Assembly: GCA_963823675.1 (NCBI GenBank)
Contig: CAWGMT010000026.1
Coordinates: 179,517 to 243,516 of the forward strand
Reading direction: 5' to 3'
DNA from: CAWGMT01 sp963823675
GTDB taxonomy: Bacteria > Planctomycetota > Planctomycetia > Isosphaerales > Isosphaeraceae
DNA length: 64,000 nucleotides
The notes beneath the pieces were generated by a model. That model made no database searches and had not been told where the DNA came from. It was given only the letters and a program-made list of their open reading frames with translations. Shown here piece by piece: positions 17,150 to 26,772 of the stretch (positions within the stretch are counted from its first letter, which is position 1; each line of letters opens with the position of its first letter). Position numbers and translations under genes: made by a program.

Positions 17150-19034
17150 TTATACTCGCTCGCGCGACTCATTGTCCCCTGCAATTCCCCCGCCCGCCGC
17201 GGTGGCCCGGATGGTTTCGGGCAGCGAACCGCGTAACTGCTCCCCGATCGGGCCGCCTGATCGCGGCCACAGCCCAGCCTTCCTCAAACTGATCGCCGCC
17301 GCGATCAGGAAGAATACCAGCCCCAAGACGATCTGATCGAGGCCTGTCAGAACACGGCGAAACTGTGCGTAATTCTCCAAGACCGAATAAAAGGCCCAGA
17401 TCGCCAGGACGCAACCCGGCGTCGGCAGAAGGTAGGGATTGCGCACCGAAGAGCGCGTAGGCCGACGTCGCGGCCACGATGCACAGCGGGTACCAGGGGA
17501 TCAGCTTCGCCGGCAATAGACCATTGATCGAAGGAAGATGGACCGTAGCGAAGACCCCCAGCAGCAAGAGGGCGACGCATGCCGAAATCCGCGCGAGCCG
17601 GCCCAGCCAATCGTCGAACAACGCCCCGACTATCAAAAACGCGACGATGACCAAATGAAGGGCGATCGGCGCGCCATCGGCAATCGGCCAGATGTCTGCA
17701 CAGCCCTGGGCCATGGCGACCGCAATCAGGCTGGCGGCAACCATGGCTCGGCCCGAGCGCCGGCCGCGCCACGCGACGATTCCCAGCACGAGACCAGCCG
17801 CAGCCAGCGGCAGCGGCCGCAGACCGGCGATTTCATGCAGTGCGTTCGTCTTGGGACCGACTACCGCAAGCACGGCCAGATCGACGGTCAGCAATTCCCA
17901 CGCGATCGGCACCCGTCGCACGATCGCATACGCATGGAAAACCGCCGCCGCGACCAGCGCCACGAAAAAGGGCGACCCACCCAGGGTCTCGCGGAACAAG
18001 TCCAGAAAGTGCAGGTATACCGGCTCGTATCGAAACCCTGCCGGTGCCAGCAGAACAAGCGCCAGCGGCACCATCGAGGCCATGACCATCACGCCGCGGC
18101 GCCGCGCGGCGATCGCGATCTCGAGCCAGACCTGAGCAGCCGCCAGCCCGATCGGGATCAGGAAATAAGGACCGAAGATTGTTCGGCTTCCCTCCACATA
18201 GTGAAACGAGAGGCATAGCGAGTAACACCGAAGGCCGACACCCCCTGCCATCACTAAGAAAAGCGACCAGGGGAAAAGCGGCCAGCGCCATGGGCTGCCG
18301 TTGTCGGCGACATACTCGGGCCCGCCGCGCGCTGCCGGCACCAGAAGCAAGAGCGCCAGGGCGGCCAGCGGTGAAAAGCCGAAGAGCGCCCACTGCAAGC
18401 GCGGGCTCTCCGGCTGGCTCAGAACAGGCACAAGCACAATGGGATAAAGAAACACGACGGCGAGGATCGCGTAATACGCGGCGCGATACCACCCGCGGAG
18501 GCGAAGCCGGATTGTACGCAGAACCACCTCGGAAACGACGACCGCGAATGCGAACCCGCCCAGGTAACCCTGCGATCCTCTCCACGGGTCGGCTGCCATC
18601 GTGTCGTCAAAACTCGTGGCCATCGCCAAGAATATCAACGCGATCAAGATCAGCAAGCTGCGCAGGTCGTCCCAGAGCTTGCCGACGCGGATCAGAAAGC
18701 ATGCCGTCGTGGCCAGGAGTAGCGTGTAACCGGCAAGGCCGATCGCCAGCGCCCACGAATGAGACGCCGGACTGCCCGAGCCGAACGAGATCCTCAGGCC
18801 GACGAACACGAGGTCGGCGCTCAGAATGTAGAACGGGTTGCTCGAGTACAAGAACCGGACGAAGCCGCGAGCCGGCCGCGCCAAGAGAGGGCGAGCTGCC
18901 TCGCTCGATTCATGACCCTGTCCGGCGGGCGCCGCCGGGCGCGGGTCGCCGGAGCAATCCCGCGAATCGCTCAAAGTCTCCAAGGTACACCTCCTCGACC
19001 TGGAAAACCGATAGAGAGTTGGGGCCGTTCCCAT
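17150..19034 (-). CDS. Polytopic membrane protein, unknown function, frame-split near 17446
   Basis: About 627 residues. After a 55-residue N-terminal part come many hydrophobic helices (SWALAIGLAGYTLLLATTAC, SLLILIALIFLAMATSFDD, GGFAFAVVVSEVVLRTI, LFLVMAGGVGLRCYSLCLSF, APIALHLVIVAFLIVGALFD). Near 17446 the frame changes by one base (YALFG to VRNPYLLPTPGCVLAIWAF), after which one more helix (DQIVLGLVFFLIAAAISL) and a short Gly/Arg tail lead to the stop at 17150. The FLYSSNPFYILSADLVFVGL opening is, from memory, characteristic of a planctomycete-specific membrane family with no assigned role. It is not in an operon. Confidence 0.72.
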
Positions 19035-19342
19035 GACGTGTCGCGACCCGGCACCGGCTCGAGGACGATCGTCCTCTCACACAAGAAGGGGGCACGAGAA
19101 GAGCGCGATGCCAGGACTCATTATCAACCTCTACGACAATTGTCGCAAGAGGTGACAAAGGGATAAGGTGGGAACGAACGTTTCCGGTCCCTTTTCCTGG
19201 GCATCACGACGTTCACCGACTCCCTGATTAGAGCGGTCGCCGCGCTTTTCCGACGTGTGACAGACGTCATTGACGTGCCTGGGCGTTGGCTATTACGCTG
19301 GCGCCTTGGAGCGGGATCGAGGGCCAAGCGGGAGGAATGGAG
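19035..19342. other. Divergent intergenic region
   Basis: About 308 bases between a minus-strand and a plus-strand gene, so it must contain both promoters. No gene-like frame was found. GGAGG at 19331-19335, seven bases before ATG 19343, is a good Shine-Dalgarno sequence for the plus-strand gene. Confidence 0.4.
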
Positions 19343-20725
19343 ATGACGCGTCTTACGACCTTGCGGCGCAGCTTTCCGACTTTAAGGTTGCTGGCTGCGC
19401 CGTTCCGATGGATCGGCAAGAGCCGGCGACGGCTCTGTGTCGCGGGATTGATGCTGCTGGCGATGATCGCCGGCCCTCCGCTGTGGTGGGCGACGCAATT
19501 GCTGGGATTGCCCGACATCGGCGACCCGTTCGACGTCAAGGCGTTCCGGGCGATGACGATCCCGGACGACCGCAACGCGTTCGTGCTCTACCGTCAAGCG
19601 GCGGGCTTACTCAGGCCGTGGAGTCAGGACCGGCAGTCCTCGACCAACAAGAACGTTGACAAAAACGCTCGCTGGTCCAAGGCCGCCCCGGAGATACGCC
19701 GGTGGTCCGACGAGAACCGTGAGGCACTGGCCCTGTATCGGCACGGTACCGAGCGACCCGATGCGCTCGATCGAGTCCCTGTGTTCACGCAAGGACTTAA
19801 TGATGCGTGGGACCTGTGGCCGCCCATGAATGATCTCCATGTCCTGGCCCTGCTCGCAGGCTCGCGGGCCGAGGCGCAAAGCGAAATGGCCGCGGCGTGG
19901 GGCTGGTACCGGGCGGCGCTCCGCGCCAACCGGCATATCGGCATGCACAGCACGGTTTTCAGATGGCGCGTTGTGCAGCGCTGGGATCGACAACTTCGCG
20001 ATCGGCTGGCTTCGTGGGCCGCCGATCCCAGGACGAGCCCCGCCCTGATTCGACAAGCTCTCGACGACGCAGTTGCGTGCGAGTTGCTTGGTGTTTCCGA
20101 ATCCTACATGCTCCGCGCCGAGTACCTGGATCTGGACCGGATGCTCGACGACCCGAAGGGGCCCGGTGCTCAGACGCCTCCCGCCTGGTGGATGCGCTTC
20201 GCATCTCGGCCGTCCGTGCGGCCGCTCCTCGGTATTCTGACGCCGTCAGAGTTGGAGCCGGCCTCCGATCTGTGGCGAGCGTGGCGCCGCGAACCGGAGC
20301 GGAGCCGGCGCGTGATCCGACTAGTCCTGGCCAACTGGCTGGCCTATTTCGATCTGCCTCCCAAGGATCGCCCGAAGCTCGACCCGAACGTAACTTCCGC
20401 GTTTGACTTCTACTTGTTCGGGCCCGAGGCGCCGGCCGAGGCTCGCGTCTTGTCGCCCGAGGCCCTGGGCCAGTGGCTCGATTCCACGCACGACGCCCAG
20501 GTGTTGCTCCGCATTCTCGACCTGAACAAACTCCGAATCAATGAGTGTGCGAACCGCCGGGACCTGCTTATCCTCCTGGGCGCGCAGCTCTATCGCCGCG
20601 ACCACGGGACCGATCCGCCCACACCCGAGGCGCTCGTTGGACGCTACCTCAAGAGCCTCCCCGCCGAGTTCCCGGGCGACGAGAGGGATAACGCAATCCC
20701 GAGTGACGGAATGCCGGCTGAATGA
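19343..20725 (+). CDS. Membrane-anchored protein of unknown function
   Basis: 460 residues from ATG 19343, chosen for the GGAGG seven bases upstream. A single hydrophobic helix sits near the N-terminus (CVAGLMLLAMIAGPPLWWAT). The remainder is soluble and helical with many Trp and Arg residues (KAAPEIRRWSDENREALALY, AAAWGWYRAALRANRHIGMH), giving a TPR-like impression without a clean consensus. I recall similar uncharacterised proteins from planctomycetes but know no function. It is followed after 31 bases by the convergent end of the polysaccharide locus. Confidence 0.65.
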   Translation: MTRLTTLRRSFPTLRLLAAPFRWIGKSRRRLCVAGLMLLAMIAGPPLWWATQLLGLPDIGDPFDVKAFRAMTIPDDRNAFVLYRQAAGLLRPWSQDRQSSTNKNVDKNARWSKAAPEIRRWSDENREALALYRHGTERPDALDRVPVFTQGLNDAWDLWPPMNDLHVLALLAGSRAEAQSEMAAAWGWYRAALRANRHIGMHSTVFRWRVVQRWDRQLRDRLASWAADPRTSPALIRQALDDAVACELLGVSESYMLRAEYLDLDRMLDDPKGPGAQTPPAWWMRFASRPSVRPLLGILTPSELEPASDLWRAWRREPERSRRVIRLVLANWLAYFDLPPKDRPKLDPNVTSAFDFYLFGPEAPAEARVLSPEALGQWLDSTHDAQVLLRILDLNKLRINECANRRDLLILLGAQLYRRDHGTDPPTPEALVGRYLKSLPAEFPGDERDNAIPSDGMPAE

Positions 20726-20756
20726 GATGCCGATCGGCATCGGAGCTCGCGGGGCC

Positions 20757-21713
20757 TCAGCACGTCGGTGCAGGCTGCGTCGCGGCGACGAATTCGTTCG
20801 CGTCCTGCCGCTGGGTCGGAGCGCTCTCGTCTCCTCGATCCGACGTGTCGCGCGCTTCGCGGGCTCGCCGCTCGAACAGGTTCGCCTGCGCGAGGAAGTC
20901 GTAGAAGGCCAAGAGCCCGCAGAAGTAGAAACCCGGCTTACCGTCGAGGAACCCCAGCCTCAAGAAATAGGCGTAGACGAATCGGATGAGCGGGCGGAGC
21001 GGCAGACGCAAGACGAGCTTCTTGAGCCGCCGTTTCCACCGCTTGGCGCGGCCGATATTGCCCGGTGCGGGCTCCGACAGGAAGCGCTCGTGGAGGGCGG
21101 CCTCCCAGATCGCATAGCGGTTGTGCTTCTCGACCCATACCGCGACCGTCGGGTACGCATGGTGTTCCAGCTCGTTGCGCAGCCGGCGCACGCGCCCATC
21201 GAGCTCGACGTGCTCATGAGCCTCGTTATCGCCCGCGCGGCCTCCCGTGTCGTCGGGCATTTTCTCGTATCGCCCCCAGCGGTGCTTGAAGAGCCGGAGG
21301 TTCCAGCACTCCGAATAACCGCAGTGGCGAATACGCCGTCCCAGAAAGTAGTACTGCGAGTTGAGGTAGTAGCCATCGGCTTCGTCGCTTTTGATCCGAG
21401 CGGCGATCTCGGCGGCCAGAGCGGGCAAAACGATTTCGTCGGCGTCGACGATCAGCACCCAGGCATTGCGCAACGGCAGATTGTCCAGCGCCCAGTTCTT
21501 CTTCTTGGGGTATGTTCCGTTGAAATGAAACTGCACGATCGTCGCGCCGGATTCGGCGGCCACGTCCTCGGTGCCGTCGGTGCTCTGGCTGTCAACGACG
21601 AAGACCTCGTCGGCCCAGGCGAGCGCGGGCAGGCAGCGCGCCAGGTTTTCGGCCTCGTTCTTGACCGGCACGATCACGCTCACGGGCGCTTTGCGAGACG
21701 GCTGTTGTTTCAA
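20757..21713 (-). CDS. Glycosyltransferase family 2 (WaaE/KdtX-like)
   Basis: About 318 residues. TTG 21713 lies 15 bases past the upstream gene's stop and starts just before the first GT-A strand; no ATG is available there. The fold begins VSVIVPVKNEAENLARCLPA, followed by EVFVVDSQSTDGTEDVA, the metal-binding DxD motif in LIVDADEIVLP, and a C-terminal membrane-proximal region rich in Trp/Arg (RWKRRLKKLVLRLPLRPLIR). YPKKKNWALDNLP is typical of the LPS core heptosyl/glucosyl-type GT2 enzymes. It is the last gene of the polysaccharide locus and would add a sugar to the lipid-linked repeat unit. Confidence 0.82.
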   Translation of the reverse strand: MKQQPSRKAPVSVIVPVKNEAENLARCLPALAWADEVFVVDSQSTDGTEDVAAESGATIVQFHFNGTYPKKKNWALDNLPLRNAWVLIVDADEIVLPALAAEIAARIKSDEADGYYLNSQYYFLGRRIRHCGYSECWNLRLFKHRWGRYEKMPDDTGGRAGDNEAHEHVELDGRVRRLRNELEHHAYPTVAVWVEKHNRYAIWEAALHERFLSEPAPGNIGRAKRWKRRLKKLVLRLPLRPLIRFVYAYFLRLGFLDGKPGFYFCGLLAFYDFLAQANLFERRAREARDTSDRGDESAPTQRQDANEFVAATQPAPTC

Positions 21714-21729
21714 TTCGGCTTCCTGATTG

Positions 21730-22935
21730 TCAGATGACCACGACTTCGGGGGGAGTGCCGCCGCCGCACAACCAGGCGTAGACCGAGGCCAGGCCAAGAG
21801 CCTGCCGGTCCCAGGTGTAGTGCGCCTCGACCAGCCGGCGGCCCGATTCTCCCAGTCGACGGCGTTCGGCCGGAGTTCGGTCGAGCAGATCGCGCAGGCC
21901 CTGGGTCACGGAATCGACGTCCGGTGCGACGACAATGCTCGCCGCGGCCGCTTTGGCCTCGGGAAAGTGGCACGCCGTTGTGATGACCGTCGGCAAGCGG
22001 CACGCCATGGCTTCGAGCACCGCCATGCTGAAGCCCTCACTATAACTGGGCAGCACGAAAGCATCGGCGGCCGCCCAGACCTGGCGCGCCTTCTCTCCGA
22101 CCACATGCCCGAGATAGGTCATGCGGTCAGCAAGGCCGAGATCCCTGATCGTGTCACGAAACGGGCGCAAGGCTCCATCGTCGTTGCCGGCGACCAAGAG
22201 ATGAAGCTCGGGATAGGACGGGGCCAGCCGGCCCATGGCCCCGGCAAGAAGGTCGAGCCCTTTCTTGACATGCACCCGCCCGAAGAACAACACGACAAAC
22301 TTGCCCGCGAGCTCGGGATGATCGGCTTCCAGGAAGGCCCGCGCGGGCAAGCAGTCGAAGAACGAAAGATCGACGCCGTTGGGAACGAAGCAGATCGGCG
22401 TCCAGGGCGCGACCTTGCGCAGGTGATCGATCTCGGGCCGTGACAGAGCGTGCAGGCAGGCTGCGCGTCGCAGGTTTCTCGCCTCAACCAGAGCAAGATA
22501 AATCCGCTTCTTCCAGCGCTTGTGCCGCAGGGCCCAGGGTTCGGCCATTCCGTGGGCCGCGATCAGATAGGGGATGCGGCCAGTGCGGGCCGCAGAAGCG
22601 CCCCGGCGCGTATGCGCTTGCCAGAGACCGTGCAGGTGGACGACCTCGGCGGTGCGGACAGCCTCCTCGAGGTCGGTCTCCGGTCCTTTGAGGGTCACGC
22701 CTGTGCCGAGCGTTCCAAGATCGAGCCGCGACGGCGTCGGAGTCACGATGGTGACCGCGCCACCGATCGATCCCAAGGCCGTCGTCATCCCCAGGATGCT
22801 GGGGACCATGCCTCCGTCGCGCACGGGGTCAAGCCCGTTGCAAATGTGCACCCAGCCGCCGCGCCCGGTGGGTCGCTCGCGAAGCCGCCGGTGTTGCAGA
22901 ATGGCTGTGGCCGGATCAGGCTGTGTTCCTATCAT
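21730..22935 (-). CDS. Glycosyltransferase family 4
   Basis: 401 residues with a GT-B fold. The N-terminal half is an acceptor-binding domain (VVHLHGLWQAHTRRGASAAR); the C-terminal half has FVVLFFGRVHVKKGLDLLAG, the donor-binding E(x7)E in PSYSEGFSMAVLEAMACRLP, and the closing EAHYTWDRQA. It belongs to the GT4 retaining transferases and lies 27 bases from the upstream GT4 gene, consistent with one transcript. The sugar specificity cannot be read from sequence. Confidence 0.86.
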   Translation of the reverse strand: MIGTQPDPATAILQHRRLRERPTGRGGWVHICNGLDPVRDGGMVPSILGMTTALGSIGGAVTIVTPTPSRLDLGTLGTGVTLKGPETDLEEAVRTAEVVHLHGLWQAHTRRGASAARTGRIPYLIAAHGMAEPWALRHKRWKKRIYLALVEARNLRRAACLHALSRPEIDHLRKVAPWTPICFVPNGVDLSFFDCLPARAFLEADHPELAGKFVVLFFGRVHVKKGLDLLAGAMGRLAPSYPELHLLVAGNDDGALRPFRDTIRDLGLADRMTYLGHVVGEKARQVWAAADAFVLPSYSEGFSMAVLEAMACRLPTVITTACHFPEAKAAAASIVVAPDVDSVTQGLRDLLDRTPAERRRLGESGRRLVEAHYTWDRQALGLASVYAWLCGGGTPPEVVVI

Positions 22936-22962
22936 CGACTTAACTCGCTTTCATAAGGTACA

Positions 22963-24153
22963 CTAACGACCAACAGCCGTTCGCTGGCGTTGCCGCTGTG
23001 GTTGTCGGGCCAATTCGAGTGCTTCGAGAAAGCCGCGGGCAAATCGGTCGGGGTTCCAGCTCGCGACGGTTTCCGCGGCGCGGCGGCCTATCGCGAGGCG
23101 CTCTTCGTCAGGGCAAGTCGCCATCCAGGACAGCTTGGTCGTCATTTCCTCGAGGTCGTACGGGTCGAACCGACCGCCCGTCAATCCCTCGGGCTGGGGG
23201 ACGAGTGTGTCGACGCAGCCGGCGCGGTTTGAGATCAGAAGCGGCAAGCCGCAAGCGGCCGCTTCGTTGGCGACCAGTCCCCAAGGCTCCGAGAGACTCG
23301 GCAGCACGAAAGCACCGGCATGCGCATACCAGCGCGGCAGTTCGTGAACCTGAAGGAAGCCCGGCAGGTGGATGGCATGCGCGCAGCCGCTCCGGGAAAC
23401 CGCGTCGTTGACGTTCGCCGCGCCGAGCCCGTCCCCGCAGATGACCAGGTCCCACGCTGTCCGCGCGTCGCTCTGCTCGCGATAATGGGCAAATGCCTCG
23501 ATGAGCCGATTCAAGTTTTTCTCGGGCACCAGGCGGCAGACCGTCAAGAAGTAGGGTGATCGGGGCAATCCCGACCGGGCCGTGCGCGACTCGCGGGCTC
23601 GGCGGGCCTCGCTTTCGAAGTAGTCGTTGTCAACGGCGTTGTAGCCCAGCGCAATCTTATCGGCCGGCATCCCCAACTGTATCAAGTAGTGGCGGTGGCG
23701 CGGACCGCCGACGAGCGCGCTGTCGAACCAGCCGACGCGCCGTCGCTTGATCATTTCTTTCCACCAGACGCGGGGCCGGTCGTTGGCCTGGCTTTCGGAC
23801 ATGAGTATCGCGGGCCGCCCGTGGCGCCAGGCCCAATGCGCTGCCGCCATGGATTCGGGGCGCGCATATCCGACGATGCCGAGGGCGTCGGGCCGATCGC
23901 GATCGAGCGCCGCCGTCATGGCTTTGCGGCAGACGAACGGCTCGAGCGTCTCGAGGACCCGCTTTGGAAACAGAGTCGTCGCCGTGAAGGGTTCGTCGCG
24001 CTCGCTGCGCGCCCACGGGTAAGTTCGCTCGCTGCCGGCGACCTCATAGGCGATCAACCGGTCTCCTCTTCCCGCCAGCCGCGACGCCAGCGCGCGCAGC
24101 CGGGCCAGATGATAGGGCCCGAAATTGGTGAAACAGACGGCGAAAATCATCAA
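22963..24153 (-). CDS. Glycosyltransferase family 4
   Basis: 396 residues. The N-terminus FAVCFTNFGPYHLARLRALA is typical of GT4 enzymes that begin with a glycine-rich acceptor loop; the donor site is in LPSLSEPWGLVANEAAACGL with the E(x7)E spacing, and SPYFLTVCRLVPEKNLNRLI is the inter-domain strand. The gene lies 15 bases downstream of the Wzy-like polymerase. It shares the fold of the other two GT4 genes in this locus but is clearly diverged from them, so they probably form different linkages. Confidence 0.85.
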   Translation of the reverse strand: MMIFAVCFTNFGPYHLARLRALASRLAGRGDRLIAYEVAGSERTYPWARSERDEPFTATTLFPKRVLETLEPFVCRKAMTAALDRDRPDALGIVGYARPESMAAAHWAWRHGRPAILMSESQANDRPRVWWKEMIKRRRVGWFDSALVGGPRHRHYLIQLGMPADKIALGYNAVDNDYFESEARRARESRTARSGLPRSPYFLTVCRLVPEKNLNRLIEAFAHYREQSDARTAWDLVICGDGLGAANVNDAVSRSGCAHAIHLPGFLQVHELPRWYAHAGAFVLPSLSEPWGLVANEAAACGLPLLISNRAGCVDTLVPQPEGLTGGRFDPYDLEEMTTKLSWMATCPDEERLAIGRRAAETVASWNPDRFARGFLEALELARQPQRQRQRTAVGR

Positions 24154-24168
24154 TCACATCCTTGGAGA

Positions 24169-25530
24169 TCAGCCCATCGCAAGCTCGACGCCCGCGCTCT
24201 GGGGTACCGCGGGTTTGCTCCATCTCGCTGCCCACCACATCAAGACCACGATGGGAAATGTCGTGTAGCCCCAGTTGTAGTAAAACCATACCAGCGGGTC
24301 GTCGTTGACGACCATGAACCACGCATTGAATGAACTGATCGCCCACCAGAACTGAACCCAGGGGACGTGCTGGTGGAGACGGAAGTACTCGTAGGCAGCG
24401 CGCAGCAGAATCGCCAGCGCGGCCAGGACGATCAGGGTCGCGATCGCACCGCCGTTAAGCTGAGTCGCCCCCAGGACGCCGATCGCCGGTCCAGTGAAGT
24501 CAGGCTCGCGCTCCATTTCCGACCCGGCGATCCATGCCTCGATCCACTGATTGCGGCCGTAGATCGGTTTCTCGGGCCAGAGGAATCGGGGAATGTAAGT
24601 GGAAAACATCCGTAGGTAATTGGCGCCATAGTCGTAGTCGGATTTCTCGGGGACCGTGTCCATCATGAGCAGGAAGCCGCCATACTCGTCGGTCTCGTGA
24701 GACTTGGGCCCGCCGTCGTCTTCGCCCTCGCTGACGTTGAGGCTCTCCAGGATCGTTTCCAGCTTGAAGCCGCCGAGAAAATGGGTGAATCCGGCAAGCG
24801 ACCGTTCGTAATCGGGGCTGTTCCGCCAGCCGATCGCGATCGCGACGACAAGTGCTCCGGCGAAGGACGTGGCGATCAAGACCGGCCACGAGGGCCGCTT
24901 CAGCCTCGTGATGTAAAAGGCACAGACCGTCGCCAGCACGCCGATCAGGGAGTGCGATCGCTTGCCATTAAACATCCAGATCAGTACATACAACACTCCC
25001 ACTGCCAGTCCCGCCGTCAGGAATTTGGGGCGGGGTGCAAAGATCGTTCGGCCGGTCACGATCAACAGCACCGCGGCAACCATCATGACGAACGGGAAAG
25101 AGCGAAACAGCGATTCCTCGGCCGACATCGTCGTGTCCGAGCCCGCTCCGCTGCGGAGCATGATTCCCGCGCAGACCAGTCCCCACGCGATCAGAATCGG
25201 GCTGAGAAAGGCGATGAACTTCACCGGCCACCCCAGGGGAGGCCGCGGCAAGAGCGGCACGGCCAGCCTCCCAAGGCCGATGTGATAGACGGTCAGGAAC
25301 CACAAAAGCGCCCAGAACGCCCTCAGGTTGGCCGCCTCGACCAGCCCCTTGCCTCGAGCGGCCACCGCCCAATCGTGGTAGCTGATGGCCTGGATGATGT
25401 AGACCTGGACATATCCCACGAGAAACAGCCAGACCGGAGCGAACGGATCGAACTTCCGCGTCGCCCATTGCACGATGAAGTAGAGCCCGACTACCGCGCA
25501 GGTCGCATAAACTGGGGTTAGCTCGTCCAT
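24169..25530 (-). CDS. Wzy-like oligosaccharide repeat-unit polymerase (inferred)
   Basis: 453 residues from ATG 25530; a longer open frame upstream overlaps the acyltransferase gene and is rejected. It has about ten hydrophobic helices (PVYATCAVVGLYFIVQWATR, VKFIAFLSPILIAWGLVCAG, PFVMMVAAVLLIVTGRTIFA), a large polar loop between about 290 and 370 (GFTHFLGGFKLETILESLNV, then the EGEDDGG stretch), and terminal helices. This topology, with one large extracytoplasmic loop, fits Wzy-type polymerases. Those diverge too far for motif proof, so the call rests on topology and on position among glycosyltransferases. Confidence 0.6.
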   Translation of the reverse strand: MDELTPVYATCAVVGLYFIVQWATRKFDPFAPVWLFLVGYVQVYIIQAISYHDWAVAARGKGLVEAANLRAFWALLWFLTVYHIGLGRLAVPLLPRPPLGWPVKFIAFLSPILIAWGLVCAGIMLRSGAGSDTTMSAEESLFRSFPFVMMVAAVLLIVTGRTIFAPRPKFLTAGLAVGVLYVLIWMFNGKRSHSLIGVLATVCAFYITRLKRPSWPVLIATSFAGALVVAIAIGWRNSPDYERSLAGFTHFLGGFKLETILESLNVSEGEDDGGPKSHETDEYGGFLLMMDTVPEKSDYDYGANYLRMFSTYIPRFLWPEKPIYGRNQWIEAWIAGSEMEREPDFTGPAIGVLGATQLNGGAIATLIVLAALAILLRAAYEYFRLHQHVPWVQFWWAISSFNAWFMVVNDDPLVWFYYNWGYTTFPIVVLMWWAARWSKPAVPQSAGVELAMG

Positions 25531-25535
25531 GACAC

Positions 25536-26639
25536 TCACTGGCTCTCGACTCCAATCACCGGGATGAGGTCGCCGGCCGGCTCGCGCCGGGGAGCGTGGG
25601 CCGTCTGGTACCCGAAGCGGTCCTTGAGCGTCAGGATGGGGCGTTCGATGTACCGATACGAGAGGCCCGCGATCGCGAAGCTCGCGGCCAGCTTCAAGAA
25701 GTCGAATCCGATGTTGCTGCCCAGCCGATGCTGGGCGGCGTAATCGTCCCACAAGACGAAAACGATATGATGGTAGAGATAAAGGCCATAACTGATCTGC
25801 CCCAGATAGACCAGCCTCCCATCGCGCAGCACGCCCAGGCAGCGATGGCCGGCGTGCAGCACAGAAAGGCCGACGACTGCGAAGAAGACCAGGTTCAGGC
25901 TCAGGACCCGACTGCTCGCGATGGCCGCATAGAGGTGGCCATCGGTCGCGAGATGGAGGAGCCGAGCGACGGCGGCGCTTGCCAGCCAGTAGAGCGCCGA
26001 CGCCAGACCGACGCCGACAAGCCGACTGTGGCCCAAGGGCGCCAGCTCCGGCGACCGCCGGCTCAATAGCCCAGCCAGGAGTGCTCCCAGCGCGAGGCCG
26101 TCGCAGTTGGTGGCGAGCACCCACCGGTTGAATCCGAGCGCCCGCATCGCGAGAGCCAATCCGACAAAAACCAGTGCCGCCGGCGTGAGCCACCTGCGAC
26201 CCAGAACCAGGAGCAACGCCGGCCAGATGATGTAGAACTGCTCCTCGACCGCCAGGCTCCAGGTGTGTCGGAATGCTGGAATGAACGAAAGTACGGGGCC
26301 TGACCAGTAATGGCTCACGTTCTGGGTGAAACTGAGGTAGTAGGGCAGCGCATCGAGCGGACCGGGATTTGCCAAATAGGGGTTGAGAATCACGAGCGCG
26401 GCCAGCGCAAGGTAATAGATCGGCCAGATTCTGAGGCCGCGGCGAGCGTAAAAAGAAAGCAAGAATCGCTCGCTCGGTGGATTGTTGAGCAGGATCGACG
26501 TGATCAGGTATCCCGATAGGACAAAGAAGAGGTTAACGGCAGCGCCCAGCACGGTAATCTTGATGAACCAGAGGTGATAGACAACGATGGCGATGGCGGC
26601 GAGCCCGCGCATCGAATCGAGTTCCTTGACGCGTTGCAT
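25536..26639 (-). CDS. Acyltransferase family 3 (OafA/Yrh-like) membrane protein
   Basis: 367 residues from ATG 26639, which places the first conserved block at the very N-terminus (ELDSMRGLAAIAIVVYHLWF). The His in VYHLW is the catalytic residue of the family; FLLSFYARRGLRIWPIYYLA holds the conserved RRxxRIxPxY motif. Ten or so helices follow (NLVFFAVVGLSVLHAGHRCL near the end). Such enzymes add acetyl or other acyl groups to exported glycans. The stop is five bases from the start of the polymerase gene, so both belong to one operon. Confidence 0.88.
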   Translation of the reverse strand: MQRVKELDSMRGLAAIAIVVYHLWFIKITVLGAAVNLFFVLSGYLITSILLNNPPSERFLLSFYARRGLRIWPIYYLALAALVILNPYLANPGPLDALPYYLSFTQNVSHYWSGPVLSFIPAFRHTWSLAVEEQFYIIWPALLLVLGRRWLTPAALVFVGLALAMRALGFNRWVLATNCDGLALGALLAGLLSRRSPELAPLGHSRLVGVGLASALYWLASAAVARLLHLATDGHLYAAIASSRVLSLNLVFFAVVGLSVLHAGHRCLGVLRDGRLVYLGQISYGLYLYHHIVFVLWDDYAAQHRLGSNIGFDFLKLAASFAIAGLSYRYIERPILTLKDRFGYQTAHAPRREPAGDLIPVIGVESQ

Positions 26640-26772
26640 CCGTGCGCCTCGTCGGTTCAGGAGTATGTCGGAACCGTTTGTCCCGTCTCGGCCAGGCGGT
26701 GGGATCCGCACTGCCTCGATCGATGAAGTTTTTGCTTACGCGTCGATGAAACCAGATCATCGACAACCGTGA

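Noticed and set aside
25530..26193. Upstream extension of the polymerase frame
   Set aside because: It overlaps the acyltransferase gene, is Arg/Pro-rich and not membrane-like; the polymerase starts at ATG 25530.
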